6,484 nt of DNA, from contig WFUQ01000173.1 of NCBI GenBank assembly GCA_015484935.1, positions 1 through 6,484 of the forward strand, read 5' to 3'. The translations under genes were made by a program, and so were the position numbers. The notes below the pieces were generated by a model, which was given only the letters and a program-made list of their open reading frames with translations, searched no databases and was not told the DNA's origin. The stretch is from Gammaproteobacteria bacterium (lineage in GTDB: Bacteria > Pseudomonadota > Gammaproteobacteria > SZUA-229). Shown piece after piece: positions 1 to 5,722 of the stretch (position 1 is the first letter of the stretch; each line of letters begins with the position of its first letter).

Positions 1-2
1 AT

Positions 3-36
3 ATAGGGATGCTCTGAATAAATCAGAGTTTCCTAT
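3..36. repeat. Interrupted hairpin at the left edge
   Basis: CTCTGA (12-17) and TCAGAG (23-28) form a perfect 6-bp stem around the 5-nt loop ATAAA. The symmetry continues outward after a small mismatch and bulge: ATAGG (3-7) pairs with CCTAT (32-36), with a G-T pair and an A-T pair in between. The whole would be a stem of about 13 bp. No T-run follows on the plus strand and no coding region is visible beside it, so a terminator role for an upstream gene outside the window is only a possibility. Confidence 0.45.
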
Positions 37-98
37 GGATATACCAACAGGATAAATCTTAAGCCTGAAATATTTTTATGAAAAACAATCTAAAGCTG

Positions 99-177
99 TT
101 CACCGCGGAGGCGCAGAGGACGCGGAGTAAAAGACTAAAACAGCTTTTCTCTGCGAACTCCGCGTCTCTGCGGTGAA
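99..177. repeat. Large imperfect palindrome built of GC-rich 8-9 nt units
   Basis: The left arm (99-133) and right arm (144-177) are imperfect reverse complements, separated by a 10-nt loop (134-143). The ends are TTCACCGC and GCGGTGAA-like. Each arm is three tandem units: CGCGGAGG, CGCAGAGGA and CGCGGAGT on the left (104-128), and CTCTGCG, CTCCGCG and CTCTGCG on the right (149-172). Mismatches fall at arm positions 9, 13, 17, 21, 22 and 26. Several are G-T, so they would still pair as G-U in RNA. From memory, intergenic sequences of this CACCGCAGAG/CGCGGAG type occur in many unrelated bacteria as dispersed repeats, but I cannot verify copy number here. It starts 35 nt past the cupin stop codon and could fold in that gene's 3' UTR. 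It has no ORF, and no clear target-site duplication is visible. Confidence 0.8.
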
Positions 178-211
178 TATTCAGGTTTATCTAATCTGCA
201 CACCACCTTCT

Positions 212-601
212 TTACTCTGCGTTAAAACAGAACGCCTTGTCGTGCACATAGACAAGTTTGCAGTCTTCCAGATATTTGGCATCGTGGATGGCACCTGCCT
301 TGATATAGCCGGTTTCACCTTTGTTGAGTATGACCGGCTCTCCGTCAGCTTCCAGCCCGTTCTCGCCCCGGGTGAAAAACTGGATCGCCATCTTGCCCTC
401 TATGACCACTGTCATATCATCCCCCGGATGCGAATGAGGTGGCTCGGCACTACCGGCCTGCCACTGTTCCAGCATGACTTCGCAACCGTCTTCATTGCCC
501 GGGCAGGTGGTGCGCACGGTGAATCCAGCCGGTGTGTCCGGTACGGTAATATGGTTGTCCCAGACTGCGCTGGTATCTGATGTGAGTGTATTTGCTGACA
601 T
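212..601 (-). CDS. Small single-domain cupin protein (129 aa)
   Basis: This is a compact cupin: a cytoplasmic beta-barrel fold that usually binds one metal ion and acts as a small enzyme, sensor or binding protein. Motif 1 appears at residues 56-69 as H56-S-H58-x3-D62-x6-G69, with Asp62 at the usual Glu position. Motif 2 starts at Gly95 and ends in G103-x2-H106; its usual Pro is Lys101 and its usual Asn is Tyr110. His56, His58 and His106 are thus available as metal ligands, with Asp62 a likely fourth. There is no signal peptide, DNA-binding domain or second domain, so it is not an AraC-type regulator. The ATG at 599-601 is supported by GGGGAG at 606-611, four bases upstream. Cysteines at 33, 40, 114 and 125 are notable in so small a protein. 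It is transcribed divergently from the EF-G gene and is alone on its strand here. The substrate cannot be told from the sequence. Confidence 0.88.
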   Translation of the reverse strand: MSANTLTSDTSAVWDNHITVPDTPAGFTVRTTCPGNEDGCEVMLEQWQAGSAEPPHSHPGDDMTVVIEGKMAIQFFTRGENGLEADGEPVILNKGETGYIKAGAIHDAKYLEDCKLVYVHDKAFCFNAE

Positions 602-605
602 TTTG

Positions 606-611
606 CTCCCC
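606..611 (-). promoter_or_regulatory. Ribosome binding site of the cupin gene
   Basis: On the minus strand GGGGAG lies four bases before the ATG at 601-599. It decides this start over other in-frame codons. The spacing is slightly short but the core is strong. Confidence 0.6.
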
Positions 612-709
612 GATGGTCATGAATTTTGCGCGTCAGCCTAATCAAAACCGGGCTGCTTGCAAACCCACTATCTGTATGTATTTGATTTTTATTTATTTTT
701 TATCGAATC

Positions 710-722
710 CACTGATTCAGTG
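710..722. promoter_or_regulatory. 13-bp perfect palindrome, candidate operator
   Basis: CACTGA, one central T, then TCAGTG. With a single-base centre it cannot make a good RNA hairpin, so a dimeric DNA-binding protein is the more natural reader. It lies about 109 nt upstream of the cupin start and about 104 nt upstream of the presumed EF-G -10, so it could serve either gene. No regulator is encoded in the window. Confidence 0.3.
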
Positions 723-778
723 CATAGCTACGGTGACGATATCGGCACTTTCAGGTCGATCTGCAAAAAATTCAATCT

Positions 779-833
779 TTACAGGTAAATACATGTAATC
801 AGGGATAATTCCAACCCGATTCTGTTATATAAT
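779..833 (+). promoter_or_regulatory. Probable EF-G promoter region with an upstream dyad
   Basis: TGTTATATAAT (823-833) contains both TATAAT (828-833) and an extended -10 reading (TG, one base, TATATA at 826-831). No good TTGACA-like -35 is found at 17 bp, which fits dependence on the extended -10 or on an activator. Just upstream is the dyad TTACA (779-783), ten bases, TGTAA (794-798), placed where an activator or repressor could act. Transcription from here would give a leader of roughly 55-60 nt before the ATG at 898. Confidence 0.45.
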
Positions 834-897
834 TCGCGCTCGCAATTTTCAGCGTCTGCTGAGCAACCAATTATTATTATTTTTAGAGTACGGAACA

Positions 898-2988
898 ATG
901 ACTGACTTATCCAAATATCGCAACATCGGCATCTTCGCCCACGTTGACGCCGGCAAGACTACGACCACTGAGCGTATTCTGAAGCTGACCGGTAAAATCC
1001 ATAAGACCGGTGAGGTGCATGATGGCGAAGCCACGACTGACTTCATGGAACAAGAAGCAGAGCGCGGTATTACTATTCAGTCTGCTGCTACCAGCTGTGA
1101 GTGGAATGGCCACCGCATGAACATCATCGACACACCGGGACACGTCGATTTCACCATCGAAGTGTATCGCTCGCTCAAAGTACTCGACGGCGGCGTCGGT
1201 GTATTCTGTGGTTCAGGTGGTGTCGAACCGCAATCCGAGACCAACTGGCGTTATGCTGATGAATCTGAAGTCGCCCGCGTCATCTTCGTCAACAAGCTCG
1301 ACCGTATGGGTGCTGATTTCTACCGTGTGGTCAAACAGGTCGAAGATGTACTGGGTGCCAACCCGCTGGTCATGGTGCTGCCTATCGGTATCGAAGACAA
1401 CTTCACCGGCGTGGTCGACCTGCTAAGCCGTAAAGCCTGGATATGGGATGATTCCGGTCTGCCCGAAAATTACAAGATAGAAGAACCGCCTGCCGATATG
1501 GCTGACGCAGTCGAAGAATGGCGTGAGAAACTGATCGAGATGGCTGTCGAGCAAGACGATGAGTTGATGGAAAAATATCTGGATGGCGAAGAACCTGCCA
1601 TCGACGATGTCAAACGCTGCATCCGTCAGGGCACGATCAAGCTCGACTTTTTCCCGACTTTCTGTGGTTCAGCTTTCAAGAACAAAGGCGTGCAGAACGT
1701 ACTGGATGCCGTGGTCGATTTCCTGCCTGATCCGACTGAAGTCAAACCTCAGCCTGAGACCGATGAAGAAGGTGAAGAAACCGGCGAATTTGCTATCGTC
1801 GATCCTGAAAGACCACTTCGCGCACTGGCATTCAAGATCATGGATGACCGTTTCGGCGCACTGACCTTCATCCGCATCTACTCGGGTACGCTGAACAAAG
1901 GGGATACCGTACTCAACACCTTCACCGGCAAGACGGAACGTATCGGTCGTATCGTGGAGATGCATGCAGACGAACGCATCGAACTCGACAGTGCACAGGC
2001 AGGCGATATCGTCGCCGTCGTAGGCATGAAGAATGTACAGACCGGTCACACACTGTGTGATCCGAAACATCCTGCGACACTGGAACCGATGGTGTTCCCT
2101 GATCCCGTCATCTCTATCGCGGTCGCTCCGAAAGACAAGGGCGCATCCGAGAAACTGGGTATCGCTATCGGCAAGATGATCCAGGAAGACCCGTCTTTCC
2201 GCGTCGAGACCGATCAGGACTCCGGTGAGACTATCCTCAAAGGCATGGGTGAGTTACATCTCGATATCAAGATCGACATCCTCAAGCGTACCCACGGTGT
2301 CGAAGTCGAAGTCGGTAAACCACAGGTCGCCTACCGCGAGACCATCACGCAGAAAGTGGAAGATTCCTACACCCACAAGAAACAGTCTGGTGGTTCCGGT
2401 CAGTACGCGAAGATCGATTACATCATCGAGCCGGGCGAGCCGGGTTCCGGTTTTGAATTCGAATCGAAAGTCACAGGTGGTAACGTGCCTCGTGAATTCT
2501 GGCCTGCTGTCGAAAAAGGCTTCAAATCCGTTATGGATAAAGGCGTACTCGCCGGCTACCCATGTCTGGATTTCAAGGTGACACTGATGGATGGTGCGTT
2601 CCATCCGGTCGACTCCTCCGCTGTCGCTTATGAGCTGGCATCGAGAGCGGCCTATCGTCAGACCATGCCGAAAGCCGGTCCTCAGCTGATGGAACCGATC
2701 ATGAAAGTCGATGTATTCTCACCAGACGATAATGTCGGTGATGTCATCGGTGACCTCAATCGTCGTCGCGGCATGATCAAATCGCAGGAAGCGGGTGCGA
2801 CTGGTGTACGCATCAAGGCAGAATGTCCGCTCAGCGAGATGTTCGGCTATATCGGTGATCTGCGTACCATGACATCAGGTCGTGGTCAGTTCTCGATGGA
2901 ATTCCTGCACTATCTGCCATGTCCTAAAAACGTGGCCGAAGAAGTCATCAAGGAAACCAAAGAGCGCGAAGCAGCGAAAGAAAAATAG
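898..2988 (+). CDS. fusA: Elongation factor G, stand-alone second type (EF-G 2/FusB-like)
   Basis: This is the translational GTPase that drives tRNA-mRNA translocation on the ribosome and, with ribosome recycling factor, subunit splitting. Its 696 residues match the family (about 700). All five G motifs are intact: AHVDAGKT (14-21), the RGITIQ switch I (56-61), DTPGH (78-82), NKLD (132-135) and GSAFKNKG (257-264). Domain II, III, IV and V sequences follow in order. The domain IV tip keeps QSGG (496-499) and His569, the counterpart of the E. coli His583 needed for translocation; the usual GGRG is GGSG here, with Ser500. The neighbours are not rpsL, rpsG or tuf, and the sequence closely resembles Vibrio EF-G 2, so this is probably a second EF-G rather than the str-operon copy. 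A weak GGA (892-894) precedes the ATG. It is monocistronic, ending in a strong terminator. The division of labour with the main EF-G cannot be read from the sequence. Confidence 0.97.
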   Translation: MTDLSKYRNIGIFAHVDAGKTTTTERILKLTGKIHKTGEVHDGEATTDFMEQEAERGITIQSAATSCEWNGHRMNIIDTPGHVDFTIEVYRSLKVLDGGVGVFCGSGGVEPQSETNWRYADESEVARVIFVNKLDRMGADFYRVVKQVEDVLGANPLVMVLPIGIEDNFTGVVDLLSRKAWIWDDSGLPENYKIEEPPADMADAVEEWREKLIEMAVEQDDELMEKYLDGEEPAIDDVKRCIRQGTIKLDFFPTFCGSAFKNKGVQNVLDAVVDFLPDPTEVKPQPETDEEGEETGEFAIVDPERPLRALAFKIMDDRFGALTFIRIYSGTLNKGDTVLNTFTGKTERIGRIVEMHADERIELDSAQAGDIVAVVGMKNVQTGHTLCDPKHPATLEPMVFPDPVISIAVAPKDKGASEKLGIAIGKMIQEDPSFRVETDQDSGETILKGMGELHLDIKIDILKRTHGVEVEVGKPQVAYRETITQKVEDSYTHKKQSGGSGQYAKIDYIIEPGEPGSGFEFESKVTGGNVPREFWPAVEKGFKSVMDKGVLAGYPCLDFKVTLMDGAFHPVDSSAVAYELASRAAYRQTMPKAGPQLMEPIMKVDVFSPDDNVGDVIGDLNRRRGMIKSQEAGATGVRIKAECPLSEMFGYIGDLRTMTSGRGQFSMEFLHYLPCPKNVAEEVIKETKEREAAKEK

Positions 2989-3009
2989 TCTTTCATCTGA
3001 CGCTGACAG

Positions 3010-3045
3010 AAGGCTGGCAGGGCGAAAGCTCAGCCAGCCTTTTTT
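3010..3045 (+). terminator. Rho-independent terminator of the EF-G gene
   Basis: AAGGCTGGC (3010-3018) pairs perfectly with GCCAGCCTT (3033-3041). Above one A-A mismatch a further four pairs (3020-3023 with 3028-3031, one G-U) close a GAAA tetraloop (3024-3027). A run of six T follows (3040-3045). It starts 21 nt after the stop codon and separates the EF-G gene from yjgN. Confidence 0.93.
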
Positions 3046-3087
3046 ATTGTGCCCGGTAAAACCGGGGATATTATCAGCCGGTGTTTA

Positions 3088-3116
3088 TTACCAATGACAC
3101 AGTTTAAAGCTATACT
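3088..3116 (+). promoter_or_regulatory. Sigma-70-type promoter for yjgN-M48
   Basis: TTACCA (3088-3093, four of six consensus bases) and TATACT (3111-3116, five of six) are separated by exactly 17 bp. The predicted start is near 3123, giving a leader of about 30 nt before the ATG at 3153. It lies after the EF-G terminator and before a two-gene unit, which is where a promoter is expected. Confidence 0.62.
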
Positions 3117-3152
3117 GCTCGGGTAACTTCTTCCAGAACACAGGGATACAGT

Positions 3153-4325
3153 ATGGAAAATGCGATGCGTGAAACCCCCACCCCGACGACAAAAGATTTC
3201 GAATTCACCGGTAGAGCCGGTGAGTACTTCTCTATCTGGATCGTCAACATCCTGCTCACCATACTGACACTGGGCATCTATTCTGCCTGGGCGAAGGTGA
3301 GGAACAAGCAGTATTTCTACGGTAACACCCATCTCGACGGCAACAGCTTCCGGTATCTGGCTGAGCCGAAACAGATATTGAAAGGACGTGTGATCGCAGC
3401 CGCTTTATTCGCTGTCTATTATTTCTCGGGACTGATCAGTCCTGTTGCCACACTTATCACACTGGGCATCATCATGTTATTCATGCCCGCATTCGTGGTG
3501 ATGTCGATGTCTTTTCAGGCAAGGAATTCAGCCTACCGGAATATCCGTTTCAATTTCGACAAGAATTTCAGACGTTCCTACCTCATCTTCTCCTTTCCTG
3601 TGTTACTGATCGGTGCCTATGTGGGGATGACGGCACTGTACCAGTCTGAACTGCTTGCAGCACAGCAGACGGGTGAGAGTGACACAGGACTGCTTATCCT
3701 GTTTTCACTCTTCCCACTGCTGATCATGCTGTTATCGCCCTGGTGGGAATACCTGCTGACCAGCTTCAAGATCAACCATGCCGACTTCGGCACAGCAGAT
3801 TTCAATTTCAGCGCAAGTACACGAGACTACTACAAACTCTATCTCAAGATGTTCCTTGTGCTCATGCTGGCAGTTATTGGTTACGGTATTTTCAGTTCGA
3901 TCATCGCTGGCATTGCAGGAGCCATCTCGTCAAGTAACACTGAGCCAGCGGATAGAACCCCGGAAGTATATATGCTCATCGGTTTCCTGTTTGTGCTACC
4001 ACTGTATTTCTGGATGTTCGCCTATATGCAGACCAAAAAGACCAACCTGATCTACGGCAACATCACCGTCGACGGTCACCAGTTACAGTCGGCGTTGAAA
4101 GTCTGGTATATGCTCTACCTCTATATCACCAACACCATCGCCATCGCTCTCAGTCTCGGCCTGTTGATACCATGGGCCAGGATACGCACTGCCCGATACC
4201 GCGCCAGTGTCACCTCGGTGCAGACCGATGGTGATTTCGATCATTTCATCGCAGCCCAGATCGAAAACCAGTCAGCCCTCGGCGAAGAGATGGGTGAGGT
4301 ATTCGATATGGATCTGGGGATGTAG
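3153..4325 (+). CDS. yjgN: YjgN family (DUF898) multi-pass inner membrane protein
   Basis: This 390-residue protein has the length and pattern of E. coli YjgN (DUF898), whose function is unknown. The N-terminus carries the family signature: F16-E-F-T-G-R, a first hydrophobic helix (about 28-47) ending in SAWAKVR, then YFYGNTHLDG (54-63). Further hydrophobic segments lie near 79-118 (probably two), 143-163, 178-198, 233-258, 271-291 and 318-340. A second, similar signature follows the later helices: YGNITVDG (301-308) and IPWARIRTARY (339-349). Short related blocks also occur near 121-135 and 205-219, suggesting four internal repeats. The C-terminal 40 residues are acidic and probably soluble. 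The ATG has AGGGA (3142-3146) six bases upstream. Its stop codon directly touches the start of the metallopeptidase gene, so the two are translated from one message. No catalytic or transport motif is recognisable. Confidence 0.93.
   Translation: MENAMRETPTPTTKDFEFTGRAGEYFSIWIVNILLTILTLGIYSAWAKVRNKQYFYGNTHLDGNSFRYLAEPKQILKGRVIAAALFAVYYFSGLISPVATLITLGIIMLFMPAFVVMSMSFQARNSAYRNIRFNFDKNFRRSYLIFSFPVLLIGAYVGMTALYQSELLAAQQTGESDTGLLILFSLFPLLIMLLSPWWEYLLTSFKINHADFGTADFNFSASTRDYYKLYLKMFLVLMLAVIGYGIFSSIIAGIAGAISSSNTEPADRTPEVYMLIGFLFVLPLYFWMFAYMQTKKTNLIYGNITVDGHQLQSALKVWYMLYLYITNTIAIALSLGLLIPWARIRTARYRASVTSVQTDGDFDHFIAAQIENQSALGEEMGEVFDMDLGM
4316..4320 (+). promoter_or_regulatory. Ribosome binding site of the M48 gene inside yjgN
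   Basis: GGGGA lies within the last codons of yjgN, five bases before the ATG at 4326. That ATG immediately follows the yjgN stop TAG (4323-4325). The arrangement favours translational coupling by terminating ribosomes. Confidence 0.6.
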
Positions 4326-5438
4326 ATGATCAAGCCTGTGATCAACGGAACCTGGTCCGATGGGAAAACATCCAGCGTTGTCGATTGCCAACTTGCTTAC
4401 GACAGCGAAGGTCGTATCAGCCTGAACGGTGATGTCGAAAAACACTGTGCATTCTCCGACCTCAAGCTATCTCCCCGCGTCGGCAACACTGCCCGGTACA
4501 TCGAGTTTGAGGATGGCAGTGTGTTCGAAACGCGCGACAACGATGCGGTCGATACACTTCTACAGACGCTTTCTGACTCGCGTTTCCATAACATCGCACA
4601 TCGACTGGAGAGCTCGAAACGACTGGTGTTCGTCACCCTCATCGTCATCCTGTTATTCAGCTGGATGTTCATCCAGTTCGGCATACCGCACTTCAGCAGA
4701 CAGATCGCTTTCATGTTCAGCCCTGAACAGACACGTTATCTGGGCAAAGACGTACTCGCCACCATGGACGAACATCTACTCGACGTATCGACCATGTCAG
4801 AAGCCAAACAGACGTATCTACGGAGTGTATTCGATGAGATAGCCGAGTCGGTCGATCGACCTGATCTCACCATCGTCTTCCGTCACAGCAAAAAGATTGG
4901 AGCCAATGCCTTCGCTCTTCCCGATGGCACCATCGTATTCATGGATGAGTTGATCGATCTGTCCGGTAATATCGATGAGGTTATCTCGATCATGTTGCAC
5001 GAGATAGGCCATGTGCAGAACCGACACAGCCTGCGCCGAGCGATACAGGGATTCAGTCTGGCGATCTTCGTCGCAGTCGTCACCGGCGATGTCTCGACCA
5101 GCAGCACCATCATCACGGGGCTGCCGGTATTGCTGGTCGAATCCGGTTATTCGCGAGAGATGGAGACCGAGGCAGACACCTATTCCCTGCAATACATGCT
5201 GCAACACAACATCGACCCTGTGCATTTCGCCAACATCATGACCCGCATCGAGCACACCCGGCTTCCGGAGTATCGCAGCTGTGTCGACGACGGTGAGCCA
5301 GCCAATGTCTGCATGGATAGAATACTGCAACAGGACAGCCCGCTACAGAAAGATGACTCAGCCATCACCGGCTATTTCGCAAGTCATCCCGGTACCGAAG
5401 AACGCATCGCGCGTTTCAGACAATACGCAATCCGATGA
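4326..5438 (+). CDS. Membrane-anchored M48 family zinc metallopeptidase
   Basis: This 370-residue protein combines three parts. Residues 1-95 form a small beta-rich domain of the kind often fused in front of M48 peptidases (I recall it as DUF7092). Residues 99-119 are a single strong transmembrane helix. The rest is the peptidase: GANAFALPDG (191-200), the zinc motif HEIGH (His225, Glu226, His229), a third-ligand region E280-T-E-A-D284, and the closing SHPGTEERI (353-360), all typical of M48. Glu226 is the expected catalytic base and Glu280 the third zinc ligand. A second hydrophobic stretch (about 242-272) lies between the zinc motifs and may sit in or on the membrane. Which side of the membrane holds the catalytic domain is not settled by sequence. 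It is the second gene of the yjgN unit. M48 relatives (HtpX, BepA, LoiP) take part in envelope protein quality control, which is the likeliest role; the substrate is unknown. Confidence 0.93.
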   Translation: MIKPVINGTWSDGKTSSVVDCQLAYDSEGRISLNGDVEKHCAFSDLKLSPRVGNTARYIEFEDGSVFETRDNDAVDTLLQTLSDSRFHNIAHRLESSKRLVFVTLIVILLFSWMFIQFGIPHFSRQIAFMFSPEQTRYLGKDVLATMDEHLLDVSTMSEAKQTYLRSVFDEIAESVDRPDLTIVFRHSKKIGANAFALPDGTIVFMDELIDLSGNIDEVISIMLHEIGHVQNRHSLRRAIQGFSLAIFVAVVTGDVSTSSTIITGLPVLLVESGYSREMETEADTYSLQYMLQHNIDPVHFANIMTRIEHTRLPEYRSCVDDGEPANVCMDRILQQDSPLQKDDSAITGYFASHPGTEERIARFRQYAIR

Positions 5439-5459
5439 TTTAGACACTACGGATCATCG
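5433..5459. repeat. Inverted repeat spanning the convergent stop codons
   Basis: CGATGAT (5433-5439) and ATCATCG (5453-5459) are perfect reverse complements around a 13-nt spacer. The TGA of the M48 gene (5436-5438) lies in the left arm and the TGA of the opposing gene (5454-5456, minus strand) in the right arm. The genes are only 15 nt apart. No T-run follows on either strand, so this is at best a weak structure at transcript ends and not a clear terminator. Confidence 0.45.
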
Positions 5460-5720
5460 TCGCCGCGAATCACGATAATCGTGCTCAGCCACGTCGATAT
5501 CGTCCTGCACCTGTTCGGGTGTGCGCAGATAGACGATCTCGCGTCCCATGACAGAACCCGCATAACCGACACCGTTCACAGTCGGTAACAATTCACATTT
5601 GACGCTGTGCACACCCTCACCCAGCACCACTTCGATCTTGTTAACATGTTTACTGAACACGACGACTTCCATATCCTGCCCGGTCTCGGTCACGTTTACC
5701 GTGATGGTTTCATTCTGCAT
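5454..5720 (-). CDS. Conserved-looking hypothetical protein (88 aa), unrecognised
   Basis: I cannot assign a function. The protein is small and probably soluble, without signal peptide or membrane helix. The first half looks beta-rich, with alternating hydrophobic residues (ITVNV, MEVVVFS, KIEVVLGEG); then come CELLPTVNG (42-50) and GSVMGREIVYLRTPEQVQDDID (55-76), read here as one strand and one short helix. The tail is charged and ends in RRR. There is one cysteine (Cys42). The ATG at 5720-5718 has a strong AAGGGG (5727-5732) six bases upstream, inside the end of the HopJ-family gene, whose stop is only two bases away. The two genes are therefore almost certainly co-transcribed and probably coupled. 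Clean coding with tight spacing makes it a real gene rather than a chance frame. Confidence 0.8.
   Translation of the reverse strand: MQNETITVNVTETGQDMEVVVFSKHVNKIEVVLGEGVHSVKCELLPTVNGVGYAGSVMGREIVYLRTPEQVQDDIDVAEHDYRDSRRR
5471..5483. repeat. 13-bp perfect palindrome inside the end of the 88-aa gene
   Basis: CACGAT, a central A, then ATCGTG. It sits near the 3' end of the minus-strand gene, close to the convergent stops. It may be a chance result of coding sequence or a protein-binding site. A one-base centre argues against an RNA hairpin of this exact form. Confidence 0.3.
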
Positions 5721-5722
5721 GA

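Larger units (their letters stand above)
602..897. other. Divergent intergenic region between cupin and EF-G genes
   Basis: This 296-nt spacer contains no convincing gene. It holds the leader and promoter regions of both flanking genes. Visible elements are an AT-rich stretch (about 679-703), a perfect 13-bp palindrome CACTGA-T-TCAGTG (710-722), a second dyad TTACA-N10-TGTAA (779-798), and a -10-like sequence for the EF-G gene (826-833). I could not settle on a promoter for the cupin gene. Confidence 0.6.

Noticed and set aside
99..177. The palindrome as a rho-independent terminator of the cupin gene
   Set aside because: The arms are long and GC-rich, but no T-run follows directly on the minus strand; the nearest one lies more than 10 nt past the arm. 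It may still slow polymerase, but it is not a standard terminator.
99..177. The tandem CGCRGAG units as a CRISPR array
   Set aside because: Units are only 8-9 nt with no spacers, and they are arranged as a palindrome rather than as direct repeats with unique spacers.
173..580. Plus-strand frame opposite the cupin gene
   Set aside because: It runs antisense to recognisable cupin motifs and has no ribosome binding site.
1669..2604. Open frames on the minus strand and in other plus frames inside the EF-G gene
   Set aside because: They are shadows of a highly conserved coding sequence, have no family resemblance and no ribosome binding sites.
898..2988. EF-G gene as a ribosome-protection (Tet) or FusB-type resistance protein
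   Set aside because: Sequence along its whole length, including domain IV and its tip His569, follows elongation factor G. The name FusB for this lineage is unrelated to the small fusidic-acid resistance protein.
4818..5330. A 170-residue minus-strand frame opposite the M48 gene
   Set aside because: It overlaps the conserved zinc motifs of a clear gene, and its own translation resembles no known family and has no start signals.
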